Source: Paenibacillus hunanensis
Lineage (GTDB): Bacteria; Bacillota; Bacilli; Paenibacillales; Paenibacillaceae
Assembly (NCBI RefSeq): GCF_014645615.1
Contig: NZ_BMMB01000002.1
Coordinates: forward strand, 496,001 to 560,000
Direction of reading: 5' to 3'
DNA: 64,000 nt
Below, one piece after another: positions 53,114-61,245 of this stretch. A model generated the notes under the pieces. The model did no database searches. It had not been told where the DNA came from and worked only from the letters and a program-made list of their open reading frames with translations. Position numbers and translations under genes: made by a program. How positions within the stretch are numbered: the first letter of the stretch is position 1; each line of letters opens with the position of its first letter.

Positions 53114-54076
53114 ATGCGAATCATGAATACAACGAAGCAGGCGGTACAGCTCCCGGTACTGGAGCCAAGCCGTCACAATTATGATCGACTGCGCGTCTGT
53201 CGCAAATGCGGTCGATTTACGATTTTAATGGAGGAGAGCTGTCCAAGCTGCGGTAAAATGAAGCTCGTGCCCGTCATTCGTCAGGCTCGAGTGCAAACGC
53301 TGCGGCGGATGTTTAACGAGCTACTTATTACATTAATACTAACCATTGCAGCAGTGCTCATATCACCGGATATGCGGCTGATGGCATTATTTGCTGCTGC
53401 TGGATTGGTACTGCTCGTGGCGCTATTTCTCGTTCAACGTCGGTCTGTAGAAGGCGCGACACTGCGCGAGCTGGGTCGATTATTTCGTCGTCAGCGTAGC
53501 GATATTTATGACGGACTGGTTGAGGATCAGCGAATCGGTGTGGAAGAGGTTCGAAGTGGTCATGAGGTAGCAGGCTATCATATTTTGCGTCAAACTGCTG
53601 TGCTGGTGCAAAATGATCGATTACGGCTCGCCCTTCTATCCCTGCTGCAAAATTTCCGACTGCGCAGCGATATGGATCTGGAGCTGGATTCGCTGATCAC
53701 GCGCGACTTTGATCCACTGGTTGCTGAATATATCGGGGAAATGGCACGCATCAAGCGCGATAGGATCAAGGAGCGCTCGATCCGCTATATCATTGCGCAT
53801 GAGCCGAAAATTTTGCAGATGGAGCAGGGCTGGAGCATTCTGGTCAGCGTAACCTCTGCGATGGTACGGATGAAGCGGTACATTGCGACATATCCGGGCT
53901 TTATTCGCCGCTATGCGCGTCATTTGCCAAAGGAACGATTTGTACGTTTATACCGGATTGTGCAGGCAGATGCCGAGCTGCTACAGGATGCACTGGCGCA
54001 GGATCTGGAAGTGATTCGGCATGAGCTGTATCCGAATGACCCGGAGCTGGATGGTAAGGGAGCCTTACAGTCATGA
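53114..54076 (+). CDS. zinc-ribbon protein with two membrane helices
   Basis: The product is about 320 residues. Its N-terminus has a zinc ribbon 'RVCRKCGRFTILMEESCPSC' (two CxxC pairs), then two close transmembrane helices ('ELLITLILTIAAVLI' and 'FAAAGLVLLVALFLVQRR'). The rest is a long helical cytosolic domain rich in Arg/Leu/Glu with no known motif. Candidate starts are GTG 53111, ATG 53114 and ATG 53123; all follow only a weak AGAGAG site. The stop overlaps the next ATG by 4 nt (ATGA). The split zinc ribbon of the GTPase in the divergent operon makes a shared partner possible, but this is speculation. Confidence 0.72.
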   Translation: MRIMNTTKQAVQLPVLEPSRHNYDRLRVCRKCGRFTILMEESCPSCGKMKLVPVIRQARVQTLRRMFNELLITLILTIAAVLISPDMRLMALFAAAGLVLLVALFLVQRRSVEGATLRELGRLFRRQRSDIYDGLVEDQRIGVEEVRSGHEVAGYHILRQTAVLVQNDRLRLALLSLLQNFRLRSDMDLELDSLITRDFDPLVAEYIGEMARIKRDRIKERSIRYIIAHEPKILQMEQGWSILVSVTSAMVRMKRYIATYPGFIRRYARHLPKERFVRLYRIVQADAELLQDALAQDLEVIRHELYPNDPELDGKGALQS

Positions 54077-56025
54077 GAAGCATTCTACGGTGGTTGGCGC
54101 TGCGTAACCTCCTGCTCATCGGTCTGGCTATTTTGCTGGTGCTGCTCGGGATGAAGGGCATCGGGATGTATCATAAAATACAGGCAGTACAAGCTGCCGA
54201 CCGCTATTATGCACAGCAGCAATGGATGCAGGCGGAATCGCTGTATCGTGCAGCTCGTGACAATTCATATATCCGCTACGAGGAAGCCCATATTCAAGCA
54301 AGACTGGATGAGCTACAGCCGATCACGGCGTGGAATGATACTTTATCCGCGAGTGCAAGCCGTCTGCAAGCAGCGGCAGATACCGGGCAATTTGACGCTT
54401 ATTTGAGCGCGTATGCGATCTGGCTTCAGCAGCAGGAGCAGCAACAGGCGCGTCAGGATCGTTTTGAAAATGAATATGCCAAAATGACCAAGCAATACAA
54501 TATGGAGCTACTGATCGGTCAAGGCTTTTCAGATTTCCGTACGCAATTTACCGAATCGCTTCAGCATAACCTGGACACAGGCAACTATACCGATGAATCT
54601 GCTAAATGGAATCTGCTACGAATTCCAGCAGCTTACTGGCTGACATCTGGCTCTTCTAGCAAAGGAACAGCGGCGGATCGGCAGCAGCTTGGCATCAAGC
54701 AACAATTCAAGCAATATGATACGACCAAGCTAAAACGACTGGCAGCGACTGGCGATTTTGATGCTTTTCTCAGTAATGCAGTGAGCACAAGGCAAGCGTA
54801 TGAGCAGCATGCCTATCGCGATGAGGATTGGATTACTTCGCTGATGAATACAGGTGCGCAAAATGTGATCGCAAAGGATATCCAGTCTCAGCAAACGGCG
54901 AATTTTGTCCGACATGCGGTTAGCTTCCGTAACGCTGCTACCCAGCTAGCGCTATCATCCTCGCCTGTACTGGCTACGATCGATCAGCAGCTGAGCTCCT
55001 TGCAGGAGCAAGCATTTACCATGACAACGGAAAAGAAATTCAGCGAAGCATTACAGCTGTACGAGACGCTGTCACCGCTTGGTGATATGACCTCGGGTAT
55101 CGCCCGTACTAAGCTTGCCTGGGCAAGTGATCAGCCAGTCTATTTACTGCAAAGCTCAAACGCCTCGGTCGCGTATGAGCATACAGTTGGTGGGACAGAT
55201 TGGCAGGCATTTCCGGTGTATGCGATGGCTACAGACAACAACAATCGACTATTTTTCGGACATATGGATCGGGATGGTGCAGTCAGCGTATGGTCAGGTC
55301 AAATTGAACAAAATGCAGCGCAAATTCAGCAATTATCGCTGGATACAGCACTCAGCACCGCTGATAAGCCTGTGATCACTGTGCAGTCGCCTGCGGATGC
55401 AGTGGAAGGCTCGAATCGTCTGTTCTCGCTGTACGCCGTCACGCCGAATGGGCTACAAGCGATTGCTTCGTTAGCGGGGGCGAGCTATGAGGTACTGCCT
55501 GATCGCAGCATTATCGTCCATGTGGCACCCCAAGATGGTGGCGCAGGACAGCTGAATACGTATACGGCTAATGCAGACGGAGTGTACAGTCAGACCGATA
55601 GCCGTGCTGATGATAGCGCGTATAGGGAGATCGATGCTGGTGAGATTGAGGGACATGCCAACGAGCCGATTGCATTTACAGCTGAGATTGTAGCTGTGGA
55701 TGATGGCGGAGCGATCATGCGTACGGAACGAGGCTATGTGCGTTTGCGTGGTGGTATTAACTTTTATACAGGTACGGTGAAGGCATACGGTGTCTTTAAT
55801 GGAGAGTATGAGGAGTTTAGTCCAGCTTCATTGAATTTTCCGCCACTTTCCAGTGCGACCTCTACGGATTCAGAGAATGCTACTGATGAAGCTACAGAAA
55901 CGAATGGCACACCTGATGAGTCATTCGAGCCGCAATACGGGCTCGGTAATGAGAACGGCTTGCCGGATAACCGTCCGGCTGTGAATGAGCGTATTCCGGT
56001 TGTTGAGGTGCAGTCGATTCAATAA
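54073..56025 (+). CDS. large membrane-anchored exported protein, TPR-like and beta-rich
   Basis: The 650-residue product has one N-terminal transmembrane helix ('LLLIGLAILLVLLGMKGIG'). An outer helical region with TPR-like spacing follows ('ADRYYAQQQWMQAESLYRAA' and 'KKFSEALQLYETLSPLGDM'). A beta-rich domain at about 355-580 ('WQAFPVYAMATDNNNRLFFG', 'RLFSLYAVTPNGLQAIAS') may be a partial propeller. An acidic, disordered C-terminus ends 'RPAVNERIPVVEVQSIQ'. It is translationally coupled to the zinc-ribbon gene. No family is recognised. It probably forms the external part of a membrane complex with its two operon partners. A strong hairpin terminator follows at 56214. Confidence 0.72.
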   Translation: MRSILRWLALRNLLLIGLAILLVLLGMKGIGMYHKIQAVQAADRYYAQQQWMQAESLYRAARDNSYIRYEEAHIQARLDELQPITAWNDTLSASASRLQAAADTGQFDAYLSAYAIWLQQQEQQQARQDRFENEYAKMTKQYNMELLIGQGFSDFRTQFTESLQHNLDTGNYTDESAKWNLLRIPAAYWLTSGSSSKGTAADRQQLGIKQQFKQYDTTKLKRLAATGDFDAFLSNAVSTRQAYEQHAYRDEDWITSLMNTGAQNVIAKDIQSQQTANFVRHAVSFRNAATQLALSSSPVLATIDQQLSSLQEQAFTMTTEKKFSEALQLYETLSPLGDMTSGIARTKLAWASDQPVYLLQSSNASVAYEHTVGGTDWQAFPVYAMATDNNNRLFFGHMDRDGAVSVWSGQIEQNAAQIQQLSLDTALSTADKPVITVQSPADAVEGSNRLFSLYAVTPNGLQAIASLAGASYEVLPDRSIIVHVAPQDGGAGQLNTYTANADGVYSQTDSRADDSAYREIDAGEIEGHANEPIAFTAEIVAVDDGGAIMRTERGYVRLRGGINFYTGTVKAYGVFNGEYEEFSPASLNFPPLSSATSTDSENATDEATETNGTPDESFEPQYGLGNENGLPDNRPAVNERIPVVEVQSIQ

Positions 56026-56436
56026 TGATGTGGAGTTTTAGGCTTAGCTTCTTGATAATTGCCTTACATTAGGATGCGAATGTCATAGCAACTGTATGTG
56101 TATATTAATCGCATTATCCTGTAGCTACCTATCGGCAATATAGTAAATGCTAAACTGTTAAGTGAGCGATCTGTCCATATCAATGATCTTCACCAATAAT
56201 ATTAAAATAAATACACAAAGAAGACCTCTGCGGTAGAGGTCTTCTTTGTGTTATCAGGCTTCTTCATGCTATTGCTTCTATAATATCGACATACCGTTCA
56301 GACATGCTGGCATCATAGCAATCTAATGTCTCCATCCTGCTATTCTCTGCCAACAGCTTACTTCTTTGACCGAGAAGATCGTATACAGCATATTTTTATC
56401 TAACAACGATTTATCACTATTTTCAATTTGAACATT
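56026..56436. other. convergent intergenic region with one strong hairpin
   Basis: No gene is seen in this 411-nt region between the plus-strand membrane operon and the end of the abg cluster on the minus strand, apart from the terminator at 56214-56250. Confidence 0.5.
56214..56250. terminator. bidirectional terminator between membrane operon and abg cluster
   Basis: A perfect 16-bp inverted repeat, CACAAAGAAGACCTCT and its complement, encloses a 5-nt GCGGT loop. A-rich and T-rich arms provide U-tracts in both directions. It lies between convergent genes. Confidence 0.85.
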
Positions 56437-57837
56437 TTATCTTACCAGTCCTGGCTGCACCTCTGCCGGAATCGGACATACATACTCCTGCCCATGCAAG
56501 CGCTCCTCCAGCTCCTGCCTTGCTGCCGCAAGCAGCTCGGGACGTGTCAGCATCTCCAGCGCAGTGGCTGCCATAATCTCTGCCGCGTACAGCATCCCTT
56601 TATGCGCGATGCTTGTCTTACCCACCGCTACCCATTGCCAGCTATGCGCAGCAGTGCTGTTTACAAAGCACGCCGTAGTACATTGCACCGTTGGCGTGAC
56701 CCAGCTTACATCCGCTACATCGGTACTGCCGGATAACCATTTGCCGTGCTCATAGGGTAGAATCTCGCTCGCAAGCGCCAGCTCGCGCTGAGAGGGTGGA
56801 AGCTGCCAGGATACCTGCTTTTCTTCATCGGTCAGCGATTCGCGGATTGCTTCAGCCAATGCCAGCTCATCCGCAGTATGCTCCGGTAACGAGAAACGAC
56901 GGAACTGCTCATCCACTACCTGCTCTAGCGTACGATTAGGCACAATTTCCGAACATGCCTTGTCGAAAATGATCTCGACCTCCGTCCCCGTCATCAGCGC
57001 CGCACCGCGTGCTACATTATGTACACGCTCCGCGATATCCGCCGCCTGACGAATATGCGGTGCTCGAATCAGATACAGTACCTCGGCTTGGCTTTGCACC
57101 ACATTAGGCGAGCGTCCGCCTGAATCAGTCAGCGCATAATGAATGCGCGCCTCCTGCACGATATGCTCGCGCAAATAATTCACACCCACGTTCATTAGCT
57201 CGACCGCATCGAGCGCGCTGCGTCCTAGATGCGGTGCTGCCGCTGCGTGTGCACTGCGCCCTTTGAAACGATAATAATACTGATAATTCGCCAGTGTATG
57301 TACGGACATCACACTATGATAATCGAATGGATGCCACGTCACCGCCCCATCGACATCGTCAAACAAGCCTGCGCGAACCATAAAGGTTTTACCCGACCCG
57401 CCTTCCTCCGCCGGACAGCCGTAGTAGCGAATCGTACCCCGTAATCCATGCTGCTCCATCTGCTCCTTGAGCGCCAGTACAGCTCCCAGCGAAGCCGTAC
57501 CTAGCAGATTATGCCCACAGCCATGACCATTATCACCTTCAACAAGCGGCGCATAAGTTGCCTGTCCAGCCATCTGACTCAAGCCGGACAGTGCATCATA
57601 TTCTCCTAATACAGCAATTACCGGATGGCCACTACCATAGCTTCCGATAAAGGCAGTATCGATTCCACCTGCTCCACGCTCGACATGGAAGCCCGCTTCC
57701 TCCAGTGCCAGACAGAGTAGCTCTGCCGAGCGCTGCTCTTGAAATCTCGTCTCCGCGTATTCCCAGATCTGGTCACTAATCGCAATTAGTCGCTCCCGTC
57801 TTGATGCGATCGACGCACGAATCGTCTCTGCATCCAT
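56437..57837 (-). CDS. abgB: M20 amidohydrolase, p-aminobenzoyl-glutamate hydrolase subunit B-like
   Basis: The 466-residue M20 metallopeptidase has metal-site regions 'VLGEYDALSGLSQMAG', 'NGHGCGHNLLGTASLGA' and 'YGCPAEEGGSGKTFMVRAG', and the dimerisation-domain motif 'RFKGRSAHAAAAPHLGRSAL'. These match AbgB, which with AbgA hydrolyses p-aminobenzoyl-glutamate to p-aminobenzoate and glutamate. Presence of abgA and abgT nearby supports the assignment, but other N-acyl amino acids remain possible. GGGAGGGAG lies about 10 nt before the ATG, which is 6 nt past the stop of the small membrane gene. It is the last gene of the cluster. Confidence 0.88.
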   Translation of the reverse strand: MDAETIRASIASRRERLIAISDQIWEYAETRFQEQRSAELLCLALEEAGFHVERGAGGIDTAFIGSYGSGHPVIAVLGEYDALSGLSQMAGQATYAPLVEGDNGHGCGHNLLGTASLGAVLALKEQMEQHGLRGTIRYYGCPAEEGGSGKTFMVRAGLFDDVDGAVTWHPFDYHSVMSVHTLANYQYYYRFKGRSAHAAAAPHLGRSALDAVELMNVGVNYLREHIVQEARIHYALTDSGGRSPNVVQSQAEVLYLIRAPHIRQAADIAERVHNVARGAALMTGTEVEIIFDKACSEIVPNRTLEQVVDEQFRRFSLPEHTADELALAEAIRESLTDEEKQVSWQLPPSQRELALASEILPYEHGKWLSGSTDVADVSWVTPTVQCTTACFVNSTAAHSWQWVAVGKTSIAHKGMLYAAEIMAATALEMLTRPELLAAARQELEERLHGQEYVCPIPAEVQPGLVR

Positions 57838-57843
57838 ATCCGG

Positions 57844-58191
57844 TCAACTCCCTCCCAGCCCGATAAAGAGCATAATAAACACGAGTTCCAGCATATAGCC
57901 AATCACCAGCATCATCGGCACGGTCACAATGAGCAAAATCATTCGTAGCTGTCGCTCCACACCATAGCGCTCCATCCAGCGGCGCAGCCATAGCCACAAC
58001 AGCACCAGTGCCGGTACGATAATGAGTACACCGACCAGAACGACACCATAAAAAATCCAGCCTGCCGCCGTGCTAGCGGCTCCCTGCTCTAACCAGCGCT
58101 GCTTGGCGGTCACCAGACCGACCACCAGTACCGCCATCAGCACATAATATCCTTTAATAATCGTACTCCATTTTCCACTTTTCACTGCCAT
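57844..58191 (-). CDS. small membrane protein in the abg cluster
   Basis: The 115-residue protein has three predicted transmembrane helices ('GYYVLMAVLVVGLVTA', 'WIFYGVVLVGVLIIVPALVL', 'MILLIVTVPMMLVIGYMLEL') with a basic cytosolic loop 'RRWMERYGVERQLR'. No family is recognised. It lies 32 nt after the regulator gene and 6 nt before abgB, so all three are co-transcribed. AGGAAGGG precedes the ATG. A role in transport or sensing of the same substrate is inferred from position only. Confidence 0.68.
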   Translation of the reverse strand: MAVKSGKWSTIIKGYYVLMAVLVVGLVTAKQRWLEQGAASTAAGWIFYGVVLVGVLIIVPALVLLWLWLRRWMERYGVERQLRMILLIVTVPMMLVIGYMLELVFIMLFIGLGGS

Positions 58192-58223
58192 TCATCCCTT
58201 CCTATTCAGACTGTGCAAGGTGT

Positions 58224-59531
58224 CTAACGATTCACTCGCAAACGATAGATTTTCCGCGGTCGTCCGCGTACCGCTTGCTGTTCCTCGCCCTCCACCTCAG
58301 CCAGACCAATCTGACATAGACTGCTCATAATGCGCTGTGCATTACGAATCGTCATCGAGAGATGCTGAGCTAGCTGAACCGTGGTAAAGCCATCCCATTT
58401 CATATGACGGGTCAAGGCTTCAATTTTGCGATACGTGCGTGCACTAATGTTCACGCTATTCAAAAGCTCCAATAGCTCTGCATCGAGCGAGCGCGAAGCA
58501 TAGCCCCATTCGCCCTCATCCCGATCCATTTCGCGGATATCGCCATTATCCTGCACGATCACCAGCAAGCGCTGACGATTATGCCGGGCATGCTGTAGCG
58601 CACGCATCGAATGATCGCTCGCTGTAAACGCCGTATTGCCATAGCCGATTCCAACGGAAATCTGTACATCCATTTCCAGTTCCATCTGTCCGATGAGCTG
58701 CCCGACACGTCCCAGCTCGCGCTCAATCGCTCCGCGTGTGCTCACAATCTGGTAGCTCCCTACGCCATTGTGCACCATCATGCCATCCACCTGTTCACAC
58801 AGCTTCAAAATGCGCTGCTGCATATTCAGCTCGGCATGCTGCACAGAGTAGCGTCCACCGCGTGAATTGTGTCCCAGTAGATCGGCTTCGATCATCTGCA
58901 TCCCGATCTGGGTCTCCTTAAAATAAGAACTGCGCGCCTGCTGAATAAGAAGCTGTGCAGCCTGCCGAATATCCTGCCGTGTAATCGTCAGACGATATGC
59001 TGGCATACCATGCTTTTGCAGCTCACTGTATACAAAATGCATACAGGTTAGCGCCGCTTTACTTTTGTCTGCTTTCCATAGCTCCAGATGAAAATTCACA
59101 ATCTCCATCGGATCTTCCCAGCCGTCAAAAATATGAATTCGCTGCGGATCAAGCGATACACCCAGCTCTCCCAGTGATTCGGTCAGATCCAGATCCTCTG
59201 AACGGATCATATCGACCGAATACGGCTCATCGGTAATCCCGTGAGCAAGCATCATCTCAATCATGCCCTTGTACAGCGCTGAGCCTGCTGGTTTACAATA
59301 AACCGCCAGCTCATGCTCCTTCAGATGTGGACGTGCGATCGCCAGTGGAATCGGGCCGGAAAAGAACCAGCCCTTCAAGCCATGGCGATGCTGCTCCATC
59401 AATTCTGGAATTTCGTGTGGATGATTATACACAAGTGGCACAAAAACAACGTCCTCATGCAGCGTATCTGCGATCTGCATAATGTGCTGCACAGAGGGCA
59501 TAGGTCCGATCACACCAAAACGATACGTCAT
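58224..59531 (-). CDS. transcriptional regulator: sensor, degenerate GGDEF-like, winged helix
   Basis: The 435-residue protein has three parts. Residues 1-150 look like a Rossmann or periplasmic-binding-like sensor ('YRFGVIGPMPSVQHIMQIAD', 'LKGWFFSGPIPLAIA'). Residues about 205-330 resemble a GGDEF/nucleotidyl-cyclase-like fold ('SVGIGYGNTAFTASDHSMR', 'ALQHARHNRQRLLVI'), but the catalytic GGDEF reads 'NGVGSY'. Residues 360-433 are a winged helix ('WDGFTTVQLAQHLSMTIRNA') ending in a basic wing 'RGRPRKIYRLR'. It lies between abgA and abgB and probably controls them, replacing the LysR-type AbgR of E. coli. GAAGGAG is 6-8 nt before the ATG. A degenerate cyclase-like domain could bind a nucleotide or pterin-type ligand. 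Confidence 0.75.
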   Translation of the reverse strand: MTYRFGVIGPMPSVQHIMQIADTLHEDVVFVPLVYNHPHEIPELMEQHRHGLKGWFFSGPIPLAIARPHLKEHELAVYCKPAGSALYKGMIEMMLAHGITDEPYSVDMIRSEDLDLTESLGELGVSLDPQRIHIFDGWEDPMEIVNFHLELWKADKSKAALTCMHFVYSELQKHGMPAYRLTITRQDIRQAAQLLIQQARSSYFKETQIGMQMIEADLLGHNSRGGRYSVQHAELNMQQRILKLCEQVDGMMVHNGVGSYQIVSTRGAIERELGRVGQLIGQMELEMDVQISVGIGYGNTAFTASDHSMRALQHARHNRQRLLVIVQDNGDIREMDRDEGEWGYASRSLDAELLELLNSVNISARTYRKIEALTRHMKWDGFTTVQLAQHLSMTIRNAQRIMSSLCQIGLAEVEGEEQQAVRGRPRKIYRLRVNR

Positions 59532-59883
59532 CTTATTCTCCTTCGCTCATTCTTTTGTGCCATCATGCCCGCAGGTGAATACCCCGGACATCGGTATATG
59601 GTTATTTCATTGAAGATAGAATCTGTTATCCGATACTCAGATTCATTATACCAACTTCCCGGCACAAAAGAAGCGAAGACTGTGCTTTACAGATGCAGGT
59701 ACGGCCGATACGCAGACCACCCTTTATGCTCCATGAGCAATTTACATATATATGAGACGTTGATTGCTTATGAATACAAGCAACCGACTAAAAAGGATAA
59801 AAGGCAACGCTAGGCGGCTCGTCTTGACCCATCTCATCCTATCCGTAATGACGGATGTGCATCCCTCTGCGCACTATTAAGAT
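59532..59883. other. intergenic region upstream of the regulator gene
   Basis: This 352-nt region lies between the abgA stop and the regulator start. No gene is supported. It contains a promoter candidate at 59645-59653, suggesting that the regulator/membrane protein/abgB set can be transcribed apart from abgT-abgA. Confidence 0.45.
59645..59653 (-). promoter_or_regulatory. extended -10 promoter candidate for the abg regulator
   Basis: On the minus strand TGGTATAAT forms an extended -10 element about 114 nt upstream of the regulator ATG. The -35 region (CTTCTT) is weak, as is common for extended -10 promoters. Confidence 0.4.
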
Positions 59884-61197
59884 TTAATCCTCTACCCTCG
59901 CCTTTGCGGAAGGCAATACCGACACAGGTACGGCGTGATCACTCAACATACGCTTGGCAATCCCACTGAATACCTCTACCCCGATGCGAAGGCTATCTTC
60001 CTCAATGTCAAAGCGAGGATGATGATGCGGCGCTGGATTACTCGCGCCAATGATCATATAGGTCGCCTTACCACCACGCTCCTGTACGCGCCGTATCATA
60101 TAGCTTGCATCCTCACTGCCTGTGGAATACGCATATTCGTCCGGCACGGTGTGTACGCCCTCTACCTCACGTGCAGCAGCATTCGCCAGCTCGACCAGCT
60201 CCACATCACAGGTGATCGGAATCGCGGCTCCGGTCACTTCAATCTCGTACGTCAGCTCATGCATGCCCGCACTGTGCTCGACAATGCGCCGTACGCGCTG
60301 CTCCAGCTCTGCATTCGTTTCCTCCGATTCCGAGCGCGTCTCCACGATCATGCGCGCATGCTCTGCAATGATATTTGCCGCTGTGCCGCCTTCCAGTAGC
60401 CCTACATTAATACGTGTATCTCCACTACTAAAGCGTGGAAGAGCATGGATGTTCAGCAATGCCGTTGCTGCTCCGAGCAGCGCATTGCGTCCCTTTTCCG
60501 GATCAGCACCTGCATGAGAAGCTACCCCATGAAAATGTACAGCCAGCTTCGTTGTAGCCAGGTAGCCACGCGTTCCGCCATGCACCTGACCCGTTGGCAC
60601 ATCGCAGCCCAGATGCGCGCAATACAGATAATCCACATCATCCAGCATGCCTTTTTCGACCATAGCATACGCACCACGTACACCTTCCTCGGCAGGCTGG
60701 AAAATAAGCTTGATCGTCCCATGAACGTCTAGCTTCGTCAGTGCCTCGGCTACACCCAGCCCAATCGTCGTATGTCCATCATGCGCGCAGGCATGCATAT
60801 TACCGACAAATTGCGAAATAAAGCCGTCTGCCTGTGGCATATGCTCCTGATCGGTACTTTCCATAATTGGCAATGCATCCATATCAAAACGAAACGCTAG
60901 CGTTGGCCCCGGCTGCTGACCACGCAAAATGCCAACCACACCCGTATACCCACCCTTCATTGCCTTTACAATATCCGGGTTCGCGCCATAAGCCAGCGCA
61001 CGCTCATAGGCAGCTTCTAGCAACGCCTCTGACGGCAAGCCACGACGTGAAGGCCCATCGATCGCATCGTGGCCATAGATCACTTCGTAGCCAAGCGATT
61101 GCAACGTCTCGACGACCTTACTTGCTGTACGAAACTCGGTAAACCCAAGCTCGGGATGTTGATGCAAATCTCGTCTCATTTCAATGATATCTAGCAT
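59884..61197 (-). CDS. abgA: M20 amidohydrolase, p-aminobenzoyl-glutamate hydrolase subunit A-like
   Basis: The 437-residue product starts 'MRRDLHQHPELGFTEFRTAS' and has the metal-site motifs 'GNMHACAHDGHTTIGLGVAE', 'KLIFQPAEEGVRGAYAMVE' and 'YCAHLGCDVPTGQ', plus the dimerisation motif 'FHGVASHAGADPEKGRNALL'. This is typical of AbgA/HipO-type amidohydrolases. A segment of about 35 residues, 'DGPSRRGLPSEALLEAAYER', after the first strand also fits AbgA. With AbgB it should form the p-aminobenzoyl-glutamate hydrolase. AGGAG precedes the ATG by about 9 nt. It lies 49 nt downstream of the transporter gene. Confidence 0.88.
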   Translation of the reverse strand: MLDIIEMRRDLHQHPELGFTEFRTASKVVETLQSLGYEVIYGHDAIDGPSRRGLPSEALLEAAYERALAYGANPDIVKAMKGGYTGVVGILRGQQPGPTLAFRFDMDALPIMESTDQEHMPQADGFISQFVGNMHACAHDGHTTIGLGVAEALTKLDVHGTIKLIFQPAEEGVRGAYAMVEKGMLDDVDYLYCAHLGCDVPTGQVHGGTRGYLATTKLAVHFHGVASHAGADPEKGRNALLGAATALLNIHALPRFSSGDTRINVGLLEGGTAANIIAEHARMIVETRSESEETNAELEQRVRRIVEHSAGMHELTYEIEVTGAAIPITCDVELVELANAAAREVEGVHTVPDEYAYSTGSEDASYMIRRVQERGGKATYMIIGASNPAPHHHPRFDIEEDSLRIGVEVFSGIAKRMLSDHAVPVSVLPSAKARVED

Positions 61198-61245
61198 AAG
61201 AGTTCAGCTCCTGTTGTTATAATATAAAGTCGATCCGTGAAACGA

